Positions 34,139 to 42,992 of a stretch of 64,000 nt of DNA are shown here, one piece after another. The notes beneath the pieces were generated by a model that was not told the origin of the DNA, searched no databases, and was given only the letters and a program-made list of their open reading frames with translations. The DNA is taken from the NCBI RefSeq assembly GCF_000372745.1, contig NZ_KB889618.1, positions 141,375-205,374 on the forward strand. Direction: 5' to 3'. The position numbers and the translations under genes are program-made. The first letter of the stretch is position 1, and the number at the start of each line of letters is the position of its first letter. Source of the stretch: Embleya scabrispora DSM 41855 (lineage in GTDB: Bacteria > Actinomycetota > Actinomycetes > Streptomycetales > Streptomycetaceae).

Positions 34139-35401
34139 ATGCGGCATGCCTTGAAGGGCGAACGCGGCCGGGGAAGTGCTTCGACACATACAGCTCCGCG
34201 CCTCTATGTACTGGATGGCCTGCGCCTGGTTGCCGCACTTACCGTGGTGCTCTACCACTACGTAGCCCTGCGCGGCGGCTGGGCCAGTGACCCGAAGGGC
34301 ATCTTCCCCACTCTGCACAAGTTCGCCCAATTCGGCTGGCTCGGCGTCGATCTCTTCTTCCTGATCAGTGGGTTCGTCATCTGCATGAGTGCCTGGGGGC
34401 GATCGCTCGGCGACTTCGTGGTTTCCCGGGCGTCCCGCCTCTATCCCGCCTACTGGGTCGGCATATTGCTGACCACAGGCGTTCTGGCCGCCTGGCCCCA
34501 GGTGCGCAAGGCGGACAGCTTCGAAGTCGTCCTCTCCAACTTCTCGATGTTACAGACGGGCCTGAACGTTCCCGACGTCGACGACGCCTACTGGACCCTG
34601 TTCACCGAGCTGCGCTTCTACATCGTCTTCGCGATCGTCGTGGCCATGGGCGTGACATACCACAAGTGCGTGCTCTTCTGCGGCATCTGGACCGTGGGAG
34701 CGATGATCTCCCCCAAAGTCGACAACGACCTCCTCACCACATGGACGATGCCGGCGTACTCGCCCTATTTCGTAGCCGGCATCGCCTTCTTCCTGATGCA
34801 CCGCTTCAAGCCGAATGCGGTGCTGTGGGGCATCGTCGGGATCTCGTTCGTGTTGGCCCAGCACTACGTCGAGCTGCGGATGCAACTCAACCTGGGCGCG
34901 GCCCGCTACGCGTCGGTTCCGGAGTGGCCGGTGCGCCTGACGATCGTGTTGGCGTTCGCGGTGATGGCGGGCGCCGCACTCGGCTGGTTCGACCGGATCC
35001 AGTGGAAGTGGCTGACCACGGCCGGTGCGCTCACCTATCCGCTCTACGTCATTCACATGTACATCGGCATGACGATCATCAAGCACTACCAGGGCCGGGT
35101 TTCGGCGGCCGGGCTCCTCATCGGTGTGATCGTGCTGATGATGCTGGTCGCCTGGGTGATCCACCGCTTCGTCGAACGCCCGATGGGCAAGATGCTGCGC
35201 AACTCGCTCAAGCGCGGAATGGCCGAGATTCGACAGGCCTCCACCCCGACGCCGGCCACGCCGGCCACGCCGAGCCCTTCCGCTCCGACCACATCGGCCA
35301 CGCCGAACCCGACGACGCCGGATCCCCACCCCCTCATACCCGCACCATCTCTCGAGGCCGACGCCCCCTACACTCCATTCCCCCGCGTTCCGGGGGTGTA
35401 G
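34139..35401 (+). CDS. Acyltransferase 3 family membrane protein
   Basis: A 420-residue integral membrane protein of the OafA/acyltransferase-3 family. The N-terminal motif LDGLRLVAALTVVLYHY holds the catalytic His, and WLGVDLFFLISGFVIC and SRASRLYPAYWVG follow as conserved motifs. About ten hydrophobic segments extend to residue 350. The tail (residues 370-420) is Pro/Thr/Ser-rich and probably intracellular. Such proteins O-acylate sugars of antibiotics, glycans or cell-wall polymers. The ATG at 34139 is preferred for its GGGAG site; GTG 34124 is possible. Confidence 0.9.
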   Translation: MRHALKGERGRGSASTHTAPRLYVLDGLRLVAALTVVLYHYVALRGGWASDPKGIFPTLHKFAQFGWLGVDLFFLISGFVICMSAWGRSLGDFVVSRASRLYPAYWVGILLTTGVLAAWPQVRKADSFEVVLSNFSMLQTGLNVPDVDDAYWTLFTELRFYIVFAIVVAMGVTYHKCVLFCGIWTVGAMISPKVDNDLLTTWTMPAYSPYFVAGIAFFLMHRFKPNAVLWGIVGISFVLAQHYVELRMQLNLGAARYASVPEWPVRLTIVLAFAVMAGAALGWFDRIQWKWLTTAGALTYPLYVIHMYIGMTIIKHYQGRVSAAGLLIGVIVLMMLVAWVIHRFVERPMGKMLRNSLKRGMAEIRQASTPTPATPATPSPSAPTTSATPNPTTPDPHPLIPAPSLEADAPYTPFPRVPGV

Positions 35402-35602
35402 GGACGGGCAGTTCGGAGTCGACCAACCCGCGTATCTCCAGCATGGCCGGTCGGCTCCGATGTGCCGGTCCCAGCCGCGCAACCGCGAGCGGCCGACACC
35501 ACGATCGTTCCGGCCGTGGACCGTGCCCCGCTCCGATAGCCAACCTCGAGAAGCGCCGACGGGGCCGCGTCGCCCCGGGGGCGAGGATATGTCTGAAGGA
35601 TC

Positions 35603-35799
35603 GCCAAGGTCGTCTTCGTCGGCTTCAACGCCTTCGATCCCTTTGTTCCCGTCACCGTCGACGAGGACCGACTCCGGACCTGCATCCACCCCTGCTCAGT
35701 GCCTTCGTGCGCGCTCTTTCGGACCTGTTGACAGACCGCAACGGCATCGCGATCGTCGCCACCCACTCCCCGGTCGTTCTCCAGGAAGTGCCCGCCCCC
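35603..35799 (+). pseudogene. AAA ATPase (OLD-like) fragment
   Basis: One plus frame reads AKVVFVGFNAFDPF, and another frame downstream reads PPLLSAFVRALSDLLTDRNG, then IAIVATHSPVVLQEVP, the Walker B follow-on and H-loop segment of OLD-type ATPases. The N-terminal ATP-binding loop and the Walker B acidic residues are lost. It joins directly to the hydrolase fragment at 35800. Confidence 0.5.
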
Positions 35800-36026
35800 G
35801 CACTTCAGGAGCCGGCCACCGCCGCCGCGTGGAAGAAGTTCCCAGCTGGTATCTCGTGGCCACCAAGGACCGCAACATCCCACCGGCCGCCGAGCGCTGG
35901 ATGGCCGAGCGCGCCAACGCCCACACCGTTGCCGTGCGCGCACCGCATGCCGTGCCCGTGAGCGATCCCGGGCCCGTCACCGACCTGATCCTGCGCGCCG
36001 CACGCTCCGTCCGCCCCGGCCGCTGA
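35800..36026 (+). pseudogene. C-terminal fragment of an alpha/beta hydrolase (copy of the gene at 45761)
   Basis: The pieces ALQEPATAAAWKKFP and SWYLVATKDRNIPPAAERWM, then AERANAHTVAVRAPHA, match the C-terminal 75 residues of the intact Tat-type hydrolase at 45761-46615 at nearly every position. One base is missing near 35845, which shifts the frame between the two pieces. The catalytic Ser is absent. It is a truncated, frameshifted duplicate on the opposite strand. Confidence 0.75.
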
Positions 36027-36155
36027 CCCGGGATCGGTGCCGGCCACCAACCCGTGCACGGACCGTCCCGGTGCCGTGCGTCGACGAGCAAGCCGAAGGA
36101 ACTTCGCTGCCTAATGTGAAGACATCCGATGTTGCGAAATCGAAGGAGAACCCTC

Positions 36156-36320
36156 ATGTACGACGACAGCGCGGCCGGTACCAAGCCGGTCCTGGAACCC
36201 GCGGCAACCCCGCCCCCCCGAAACCCCGCGCGACAACCCCGCGCGACGCCGACCCGTATCCTGAAAACAGGAAAACAACTGTCATATGACTTAAGTGCTT
36301 TCTCGTGGAATACATCATGA
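36156..36320 (+). CDS. 54-residue peptide with a TTA codon and AT-rich 3' end
   Basis: ATG 36156 follows a strong GAAGGAG site. The peptide is acidic at its start (MYDDSAAG), Pro/Ala/Arg-rich in the middle, and ends KTGKQLSYDLSAFSWNTS. Codons 1-35 are GC-rich, but the last 18 or so (AAA, ACA, GGA, CAA, TCA, TAT, TTA, AGT, GCT, AAT) are rare for this genome. The leucine TTA codon needs the bldA tRNA in Streptomyces, so expression may be tied to development or secondary metabolism. A leader-core layout is conceivable, but no modifying enzyme is adjacent and there are no cysteines. The giant LuxR-type gene starts 63 bases downstream. Confidence 0.6.
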   Translation: MYDDSAAGTKPVLEPAATPPPRNPARQPRATPTRILKTGKQLSYDLSAFSWNTS

Positions 36321-36383
36321 TCGTCCGGACCGGAGCGGCTTCGCCCGGTAGCGGCGACGGTGCGGCAAGGTCTGGGGTGCGGG

Positions 36384-39272
36384 ATGACAAGCCACGTGTC
36401 GGGCGGCACGGAGGGCGGCGCGTGCGAGGACGCCCGTGCGCAGTACCGGGCGTCCGAAGCGCGGCTGTTGGGCCGCGACCGTGAACTCGCGCGGATCGCC
36501 TCATCGGCGGGCCGGGAGTCGGGCGCTCCCCGGGTGGTCTGGGTGCTCGGCGAGGAGGGCATCGGGCGTACCAGCGTGCTGCGCGCGGCGTGCACACGTG
36601 CCCGTCGCGACGGGGCCCTCGTGCTGTCCGCGCGGGGCCGGCCGGTGGGGGACGCGAAGCCCTTCGACTGTCTGCGCCGCCTCCTCGACCCGGTCGGCGA
36701 CGAGATCCGGGATCTGCCCGCCGCGCACCGGCAGACGCTGGCGCGACTTCTCCGCCCGGAGACCACGGGGCACGCCGAGCCGGCGGGCGACGTCCCGGCC
36801 CCGCCCGCGGTGCACGCGGCCGTCGCCGCGCTGTGCGACCGCCTCGCCGACGCGGACCGGCCGGTCGTCGTCGCCGTCGACGACGTACAGGACTGCGACC
36901 GCCCCTCCCTCGACCTGATCGGCGCCGTGGTCGGCCAGCACATCGGCGACCGCCTGGCGTTCGTGCTGACCGCGCGCGGAGATCGCGCCCCGATCCGGTT
37001 GGCGACCGACGTCGAGATCGTACGTCTGGCGCCGCTGTCCGCGCGCTCGGCCGCCGAACTGCTCGACGCACAGGCGAGCGCGCCCTCCGGACGGGCCCGG
37101 CTGGAGTTGCTGGAGCGTGCGCAGGGCAACCCGGCCGCCGTGGTGGAACTCTCCCGCCAGGCAGCCACCCGCACCGAGTCGTGGCTTGCCGGGCGGCGGA
37201 CGTTTCGCCCGCAGGCGCCGCACGCGTTCGAGGCGCGCCTGCGCCGTCTGCCGCCCCGGACCCGGCACGCGCTGCTGTACGCCGCCCTGAGTCTGCCGGA
37301 CCAAAACCTGGCCGCGGTCGTCTCGGCGCTCGGCGGCCGCACCGCCGAAGGCACCCCGGATCTGGGCATCTGGGCGCCCGCCGAGACCGCGGGCCTGATC
37401 GCGGTGGTCGGCGACCGGGTCGAGTTCCGGCATCCGCTGGGCCGCGTGGCCGCCGAGACCGGGCAGCCCGTCGGGGAGCGGCAACGCGCCCACCGGGATC
37501 TCGCCGCGGCGCCCGGCACCGGTCCGATGTCGCGGGCCCGGCACCGCGCGGCCGGCCGGCTCGGCCCCGACGAGGCGGTGGCGCGATCACTGGCACAGGC
37601 CGCGGGTCAGGAGAACTGCGCCTTCCTCGCCGCTCGCGCCTTCGAGCAGGCCGCCGTGCTGACCCCCGGCGACGGCGAACGCGCCGGCCGCCTGGCCGCG
37701 GCACTCGCCGGCGCCGCCGCGGTGGGCGATCCCGGCTGGGTGCGCGATCTTTGGCGGCAGTTCCGCCCGTTCGCCCGCCCGGACGCCGACCCGGACGCGC
37801 TCTGCCTCGCCGCCTGCGCGATGGGGGCCGTGTTGTCCCTGACGTCCCGGCAGAAGGAGGCGTTCGATCTGCTGGTCGGCGTCGCCGAAACGGTCGCCGA
37901 TACGGCCGCGTTGCTCACGATCGCGGTCACCGCATCGGGCATCGCCGCACAATCCGGACTGCCGCAGCATCGGGGCGAACTGTCCGACCTGTCGGCCCGC
38001 GCCCGTGCCGCGGAACCGACCGGCGACCGGTCGCAGGCGTCGGCCCGGGGCGGCGCCGGCCCGGTCGACCCCGGGGTACGCGCCGCACTGGACGCGGCGG
38101 TTGAGGCGGCGGCGGACCCGGCGGGCGCGGCTGTCCGGATGTTGCGGCGACTCCCGCGCCCGCGGCTCGGAGCGGTCGCCTACGACCTGCCCGAGGTCGC
38201 GCGACGGAGCGCGATCGCCTCCGTCGCCTACCACGCGGACGAGCCGGACGTGTGCGTGGAGCAGTACCGCAGCGTGGACGCCGAACTCCGCACCCGGGGC
38301 GCGTTCGGCCTGCGCGCGCTGTCGCTGGCTCCGCTGCTCGACACCCTGCTGGCGACCGGGCGGTGGACGGAGGCCGCGGCACTGATCGCCGAGGCGGGCG
38401 ACGACGCGGCCGTACTGCGGCTGTCCCGGGTCCAGGCGGATCTGCGAGCCTTCGCCGCGGCCCTGGGCGCCCTGCGCGGCGCGGGCGACCGTCCCGTCGC
38501 GGCCTTTTCCCAGCCCGACGTGGCCCTCGACCTCGACGAGAACCGCGCCACGACGGTCCGTCTCCTGCGGGCGCGAGCCGCGGACGCGAGCGCACGCGGG
38601 GACTGGAACGAGGCGTTCCGTCGCCTTCGCGCGCTGTTCGGACCGGACGGTACGCCGGTACACCCGTTCCTCTCCGCCCGTGATATCGCCGACCTCGCCG
38701 CCGCCGCCCACCGGACCGGGTGCGGGGCAGACGTCCTGCCGGTCCTGGCACAGGTCCGGGCCGCCCAGGGGGAGCGCCCGACGAGCCGGATGACCCAACT
38801 CCTCCACCACGCGAGCGCGCTCGTCGATCCGGAAGCCGACGCCGAACACCATTTCCGCCTGGCACTGGTCAACCCGGAAGGCGAGCGCTGGCCGGTGGAA
38901 CGCGCCCGGACCCGGCTGAGCTACGCCGCGTGGCTGCGCCGCGCCCGCCGCCCCTCGGAAGCGCGCGAACAGCTGTGCGCCGTCCTGGACACCGCCGAGG
39001 TACTGGGCGCCGCACCACTGGCCGACGCGGCGCGCACCGAGTTGCGGGCGAGCGGGGTCGCGACGGCTCGCGAGGGCGTGGACGCGCTGGCCGAGCTCAC
39101 CGCGCAGCAGCGGCAGATCGTCACGCTCGCCGCGAGCGGCCTGTCGAACCGGGAGATCGGCGAACGGATGATGTTGTCCCCGCGCACCATCGGCGCCCAT
39201 CTGTACCAGGCCTACCCGAAGCTCGGCGTCAGCCGCCGTCACCAGTTGCGGGACCTGATCACGAGCGGCTGA
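36384..39272 (+). CDS. Large ATPase LuxR-family regulator (LAL-like, 962 aa)
   Basis: The N-terminal AAA-type module has GRDRELARIASSAG, a Walker A variant GEEGIGRTSVL near residues 55-65 in which Lys is replaced by Arg, and a Walker B VVAVDDVQDCD near 165. The centre is a long helical TPR-like region. The C-terminal LuxR HTH reads LTAQQRQIVTLAASGLSNRE, then IGERMMLSPRTIGAHLY and QAYPKLGVSRRHQLRDL. The start at ATG 36384 has a GGGG site; GTG 36360 is an alternative. Members regulate maltose use or secondary metabolite clusters. The Arg substitution may weaken ATP binding. Confidence 0.87.
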   Translation: MTSHVSGGTEGGACEDARAQYRASEARLLGRDRELARIASSAGRESGAPRVVWVLGEEGIGRTSVLRAACTRARRDGALVLSARGRPVGDAKPFDCLRRLLDPVGDEIRDLPAAHRQTLARLLRPETTGHAEPAGDVPAPPAVHAAVAALCDRLADADRPVVVAVDDVQDCDRPSLDLIGAVVGQHIGDRLAFVLTARGDRAPIRLATDVEIVRLAPLSARSAAELLDAQASAPSGRARLELLERAQGNPAAVVELSRQAATRTESWLAGRRTFRPQAPHAFEARLRRLPPRTRHALLYAALSLPDQNLAAVVSALGGRTAEGTPDLGIWAPAETAGLIAVVGDRVEFRHPLGRVAAETGQPVGERQRAHRDLAAAPGTGPMSRARHRAAGRLGPDEAVARSLAQAAGQENCAFLAARAFEQAAVLTPGDGERAGRLAAALAGAAAVGDPGWVRDLWRQFRPFARPDADPDALCLAACAMGAVLSLTSRQKEAFDLLVGVAETVADTAALLTIAVTASGIAAQSGLPQHRGELSDLSARARAAEPTGDRSQASARGGAGPVDPGVRAALDAAVEAAADPAGAAVRMLRRLPRPRLGAVAYDLPEVARRSAIASVAYHADEPDVCVEQYRSVDAELRTRGAFGLRALSLAPLLDTLLATGRWTEAAALIAEAGDDAAVLRLSRVQADLRAFAAALGALRGAGDRPVAAFSQPDVALDLDENRATTVRLLRARAADASARGDWNEAFRRLRALFGPDGTPVHPFLSARDIADLAAAAHRTGCGADVLPVLAQVRAAQGERPTSRMTQLLHHASALVDPEADAEHHFRLALVNPEGERWPVERARTRLSYAAWLRRARRPSEAREQLCAVLDTAEVLGAAPLADAARTELRASGVATAREGVDALAELTAQQRQIVTLAASGLSNREIGERMMLSPRTIGAHLYQAYPKLGVSRRHQLRDLITSG

Positions 39273-39403
39273 GCGCGGGCGTGGCATCCTCGGATGCCGG
39301 CCGGCCAGGCAGCCGAGACGACAGGCGAGGACGAGTCGGGACAGCGCCGCCGACCGAGCGGGACGGCGCGCTCGGGCGGGGCAATGCGAAAGGTGGACAC
39401 GCC

Positions 39404-40390
39404 ATGGACCGGGACCGCGAGGACAGCGCGGGCCGATACCCGCCGTCGCGGGTCGTCCTCGACCCGTCCGTGCGGCGGCTCATCGCGGCCTCGGCCACAC
39501 CACCCTCCTTGGACGACCTCGACCCGGTCACCGGACGGCAGGCGCTGGCCGAGGCCCAGGCCGACCGCATCGAGGACTTCGATGTCGACGCCGTGTTCGG
39601 GGCCGCTCCGGTCGGCCCGACGGGGCTCGTGGGCTATTGGACGATCCGTCCCGTCGGCGTGTCCGGCCCGCTGCCCACGCTCTTCTACGTCCACGGCGGT
39701 CGGTGGATGCTGGGCGACGCGCACACCCACGCCCGGCTGATCAGCGCCCTGGTCACCGGTGCCGGCGTCGCGGCGATCGTCCCCGAGTACAGCCGCTCGC
39801 CGGAAGCCCGCTACCCGGTGGCCCTGCGCGAGTGCCACGCCCTGCTCGCCTGGGCGGTGGACAACGCCGAGTCGCTCGGCCTGCGTGCGGACCGCGTGGC
39901 CGTGGCGGGCGACTGCGCCGGGGCCACGCTCGCGACCGCCGTCGCGATGACGGCGCAGGCGGGCGGCGGCCCGGCGATCGACGCGCAACTGCTCTACTAC
40001 CCCCTGACGGACGCCACCTGCGAGAGCGATTCCCAGCGCCGATTCGCCGAGGGCTACCTGCTGACCCGCAAGGCGCTGCTCCGCTACTGGCAGGACTATC
40101 TGGGCACGCCCGCGTCCGCCGCGCCGCCCACCGCCTCCCCGCTCTCCGCGAGTTCGGCCGAACTGGCCGGGATGCCGCCGACGCTGGTCGTCACCGCCGA
40201 GGCCGACGTCTGCCGGGACGAGGGCGAACGTTACGCGGAACGCCTGCGGGAGGCGGGCGTGGCAGCCTCGGCAGTGCGTTTCCTGGGCACCGTGCACGAC
40301 TTCGTCTCGCTGACCGCGCTCCGCGAGAGCCCCCCCACGCGGGCCGCAGTGGCGCAGGGCTGTGCCTTCCTCAAGGCGCGACTGGCCTGA
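39404..40390 (+). CDS. HSL-type alpha/beta hydrolase with a Cys in place of the catalytic Ser
   Basis: A 328-residue member of the hormone-sensitive-lipase family: oxyanion motif HGGR at 97-100 instead of HGGG, VPEYSRSPEARYPVA, and the elbow GDCAGA with Cys171 where Ser is normal. Asp and His of the triad are likely in EADVCRDEGERYAERL and VHDFVSLTAL. ATG 39404 has AAAGGTGG upstream. It is about 45% alike to the hydrolase at 43772, which keeps GDSVGG. A Cys nucleophile could lower esterase activity or change its reaction type. A truncated AraC gene is convergent. Confidence 0.87.
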   Translation: MDRDREDSAGRYPPSRVVLDPSVRRLIAASATPPSLDDLDPVTGRQALAEAQADRIEDFDVDAVFGAAPVGPTGLVGYWTIRPVGVSGPLPTLFYVHGGRWMLGDAHTHARLISALVTGAGVAAIVPEYSRSPEARYPVALRECHALLAWAVDNAESLGLRADRVAVAGDCAGATLATAVAMTAQAGGGPAIDAQLLYYPLTDATCESDSQRRFAEGYLLTRKALLRYWQDYLGTPASAAPPTASPLSASSAELAGMPPTLVVTAEADVCRDEGERYAERLREAGVAASAVRFLGTVHDFVSLTALRESPPTRAAVAQGCAFLKARLA

Positions 40391-40455
40391 ACCCGCGCCC
40401 GCGGAGGCGGCAGCGGGAGCGCCCGGGGCCGTCAACCGGGAGGTGCCCGGGGCCG

Positions 40456-40830
40456 TCACCGGTCCGCGGTGCCGCCGAGCCCCCCGCCAATCGCGGGGGA
40501 AACCCCGTAGGTCGCCCGCAAAGCCCTGCTGAAGTGCGCGGGACCGACGAAGCCCCACCGCTGCGCGACCGCCGGCACGGTGGGGCTGACCCGTCCGCGC
40601 CTGGCCGGTTCCGCCGCGCACCGCTCCCCACGGTGCCGCTGGATGAGCCGGCCGACCGGGATCCCCTCGGATTCGAACACCTGGTGCGGGTACCGCACCG
40701 AGATCCGCAGGGCCTGCGCTGTCTGCTCCGGGGACAGCTCCGGATTGCCCAGGTTCCGGTGGATGTACTCGCGTGCGTAGCACGGGAGTTCGCCGAACGC
40801 CGAGTCATGCATCGAGGTAGAGAGCGTCAT
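40456..40830 (-). CDS. AraC-family HTH protein lacking its N-terminal domain (124 aa)
   Basis: The product contains only the two-HTH AraC domain (REYIHRNLGNPELSPEQTAQ, then AVAQRWGFVGPAHFSRALRA and TYGVSP), very like the C-terminal third of the full-length AraC protein at 50241-51200. The ligand-binding half is absent. ATG 40830 gives an intact frame, so it may still make a DNA-binding protein, but the first helix is altered. It probably is a truncated remnant linked to the neighbouring hydrolase. Confidence 0.6.
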   Translation of the reverse strand: MTLSTSMHDSAFGELPCYAREYIHRNLGNPELSPEQTAQALRISVRYPHQVFESEGIPVGRLIQRHRGERCAAEPARRGRVSPTVPAVAQRWGFVGPAHFSRALRATYGVSPAIGGGLGGTADR

Positions 40831-41002
40831 CGACGCCTACGCACCGCGGACCAACCCCAATGCCCGCTGGTTCCACGACCAGATCGAGGGCGGCGACGTA
40901 TTCGTCGGCTGCTGCCTGCGGGTCGACTCGCGCGACGAGCTGGAGAAGCCGGCCGAGCACTTCGGCACCGACATCATCGGCCGGCAGCGAGGCCGGGTGT
41001 GA
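40811..41002 (+). pseudogene. Unassigned C-terminal gene fragment
   Basis: The plus frame reads VIDAYAPRTNPNARWFHDQI, then GGDVFVGCCLRVDSRDELEK and HFGTDIIGRQRG to a TGA at 41000-41002. The coding bias is strong but there is no start codon, so it is the 3' end of a lost gene. I do not recognise the family. Confidence 0.4.
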
Positions 41003-41041
41003 GGAGAAACCGCGAGGCTTGGGTCGTGAGTCGCCTCGCCG

Positions 41042-41911
41042 TCAGGTGATGTGCCGCAACAGCGCGGCGACTGCCGGGGGTACCTCGCCGGGAGGTCTCA
41101 CCACCATGATCTTCCAGGTCGGCGCGTGCCGGTCGAACCGGTACTGGGACAGATCGGGGAAGCGGGCTGCGATCGACTTGGGCATGATGCAGACGCCCAA
41201 GTCGTTGCGGACCAGTTCGGCTGCCGCGACGATGTCGTTCACCTCGAATGTCGTGCTGCGGTCGACGCCTGCGGCACGGAAGGCCCGATCGACCGCGTAG
41301 CGGATGGCCCAGCCGGGTGTGAAGTCCACTATCGGCAACCGGGCGACTTCGGCGAGTCGGACCTCGCCGTTCGGTGTCGTCCCGGCGACGACCCGCCGGG
41401 ACGACACAACCAGCACCATCTCCTCGCGGGACAGCAGCCGGGTCGTGAGTCCTCGCTGCTGTTGGCGGTCGAGCGCCACCACGGCCAGATCCACCGTGCC
41501 CTCGCGCAGCGCCTGCCGGATGTCGGCCACCGCCGCCTGCCTCAGTCGCACCACCACACCAGGGTGCTCCGCCCGCAGCGCGGCCAAGGCGTGGTGGAGA
41601 CCCGCCCAAACCCCCTGCATCGTGCCGACCGTCACCCGCCCGCGCAGCTGTCCCTGTACGGCGTCGACCGCCTCCCGCGCCAGTTCGGCGGCGCGGAGCG
41701 CCGCGCGTGCGGCGGGGACGAACGCCTCGCCGGCCGGTGTCAGGGCGACGCGGTGCGTCGTGCGGTCGAACAACGGCGTGCCCAGCTCACGTTCGAGGCC
41801 CCGGACCGTGCTGGACACGGCGGACTGGACCACGTGCAGCCGCCTTGCCGCCGCCGTGAACCCGCCCGCGTCCGCCACCGCGACGACGACCTCCATCTGC
41901 CGCAGATCCAT
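41042..41911 (-). CDS. LysR-family transcriptional regulator
   Basis: A 289-residue protein with the N-terminal winged HTH (DLRQMEVVVAVADAGGFTAA, then ARRLHVVQSAVSSTVRGLER) and the C-terminal substrate-binding domain (RGRVTVGTMQGVWAGLHHAL). GGGAG lies six bases before ATG 41911. It is followed upstream in the same direction by Dps and hydrolase genes, which share a promoter-like motif. Control of those genes by this regulator is an inference. Confidence 0.87.
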   Translation of the reverse strand: MDLRQMEVVVAVADAGGFTAAARRLHVVQSAVSSTVRGLERELGTPLFDRTTHRVALTPAGEAFVPAARAALRAAELAREAVDAVQGQLRGRVTVGTMQGVWAGLHHALAALRAEHPGVVVRLRQAAVADIRQALREGTVDLAVVALDRQQQRGLTTRLLSREEMVLVVSSRRVVAGTTPNGEVRLAEVARLPIVDFTPGWAIRYAVDRAFRAAGVDRSTTFEVNDIVAAAELVRNDLGVCIMPKSIAARFPDLSQYRFDRHAPTWKIMVVRPPGEVPPAVAALLRHIT

Positions 41912-42066
41912 CATCCGCTCCCGATCAAACAGCGCTCCGTCCAATACAGAGACGACGATCTTCGACCGTTGCTGCATCGTATGCGGACGACGTCGTCGTC
42001 CGGGGCCGGCTCATGCTCCTTCAGGCACGCGCTCCGGCACCTTCGGACGCGGACCGGCGGGATCCT

Positions 42067-42645
42067 TCAGGCGCGGACGAGCGGGGTGTCGACCAGATGC
42101 TCGGCCAGGAACCAGGCCTGCAGTTCCCCGGTCCTGATCACCTGTGAGACCAGGAGGTCGTTGGTGCCGTCGTCACCCAGCTCACCGGTCCGGGCGGCGG
42201 CGTCGTGGGCCTCGACGAGGATGGTCTCGTGGGCTTCCAGCAGCCGTGACAGCATCGCCGGTACTTCCTCCACTCCGTCCGGAGGCCGCGGGATCGATGT
42301 GATCTCCGCGACGTGTCTGGGGTCGCCCACCGCGACGCCGCCCAGGGACTGGACGCGTTCGGCGATGGTATCGACGATTTCCAGCTGCTCCGCCGCGTGC
42401 TTGTCGAGGACCAGGTGCAGTTGGTAGAAGGTCGCGCCGCGCATCAGCCAGTGATGCTTTTTGTACAGGCCGTAGAGGATTTGAGTGTCCGCCAGGACCT
42501 TGTTCAGGCGCCGGCAGGAGTACATCCGCGCCTCGTACGACAGGCCGATCGGGAACTGCTTGACGGTGCCGAACTCCTGGATCACCTCACCCTTCTGGTG
42601 CAGCCACGGCTGGCTGCCGCTCACGGGCTTGGTATTGGTGGTCAT
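42067..42645 (-). CDS. dps: Dps/ferritin-like DNA-protection protein
   Basis: A 192-residue protein with an AGGAGG site seven bases before ATG 42645. The ferritin-like core shows KKHHWLMRGATFYQLHLVLD, then KHAAEQLEIVDTIAERVQSL, containing the His and Asp/Glu ligands of the Dps intersubunit ferroxidase site. It stores iron and protects DNA from peroxide. The basic or disordered N-terminal tail is about 20 residues. A promoter-like element with TTAGCGT lies 41 bases upstream and is shared with the hydrolase operon starting at 44743. Confidence 0.88.
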   Translation of the reverse strand: MTTNTKPVSGSQPWLHQKGEVIQEFGTVKQFPIGLSYEARMYSCRRLNKVLADTQILYGLYKKHHWLMRGATFYQLHLVLDKHAAEQLEIVDTIAERVQSLGGVAVGDPRHVAEITSIPRPPDGVEEVPAMLSRLLEAHETILVEAHDAAARTGELGDDGTNDLLVSQVIRTGELQAWFLAEHLVDTPLVRA

Positions 42646-42992
42646 GGTTCGCCTCCTGTGGTGCCGTGCTGTGCGTACCCGAGTGACGCTAAGTGCCTCG
42701 ACGCGGGGCGCATTGACCGGGAGCGCATGCGGTGGTGTCCCCCAGTGCACAGTGCGCGGTGTTCCGTGAGTCGGGGAGCCGGCCCGGCCGCGTACGCCGA
42801 TCACGTCACGCGACGCACGGATGCCTCGCCGCCGGTGCGCTGCCGGCGGTCCTGGTCGTGGTGGTCACGGTGGAACAGCGGTGCAGAAGCCTGCGGTGAG
42901 ATCTCACCCTGTGCCGGGACCGAAGGGCCGCGCGACGGCACTCAGCGTGTGATGAGTGCCGCCTCGCGGCCGCCTTACCGCCCGCCGCCTCG
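42646..42992. other. Promoter region of dps (347 bp)
   Basis: No gene. It contains the shared CGGTCAAT-N19-TTAGCGT element at 42686-42719, then sequence without other signals. Confidence 0.5.
42686..42719 (-). promoter_or_regulatory. Shared promoter-like element, copy A (dps)
   Basis: On the minus strand CGGTCAAT is followed after 19 bases by TTAGCGT. The last six bases TAGCGT fit a -10 TANNNT. The copy at 44820-44853 has the same two blocks at the same spacing. Confidence 0.6.

Noticed and set aside
36156..36320. Lasso or FxSxx-type RiPP precursor
   Set aside because: The Thr expected at the penultimate leader position of a lasso peptide is not at a workable site, the last five residues do not fit FxSxx, and no cyclase, protease or radical SAM gene is near. 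Only the general small-peptide finding is kept.
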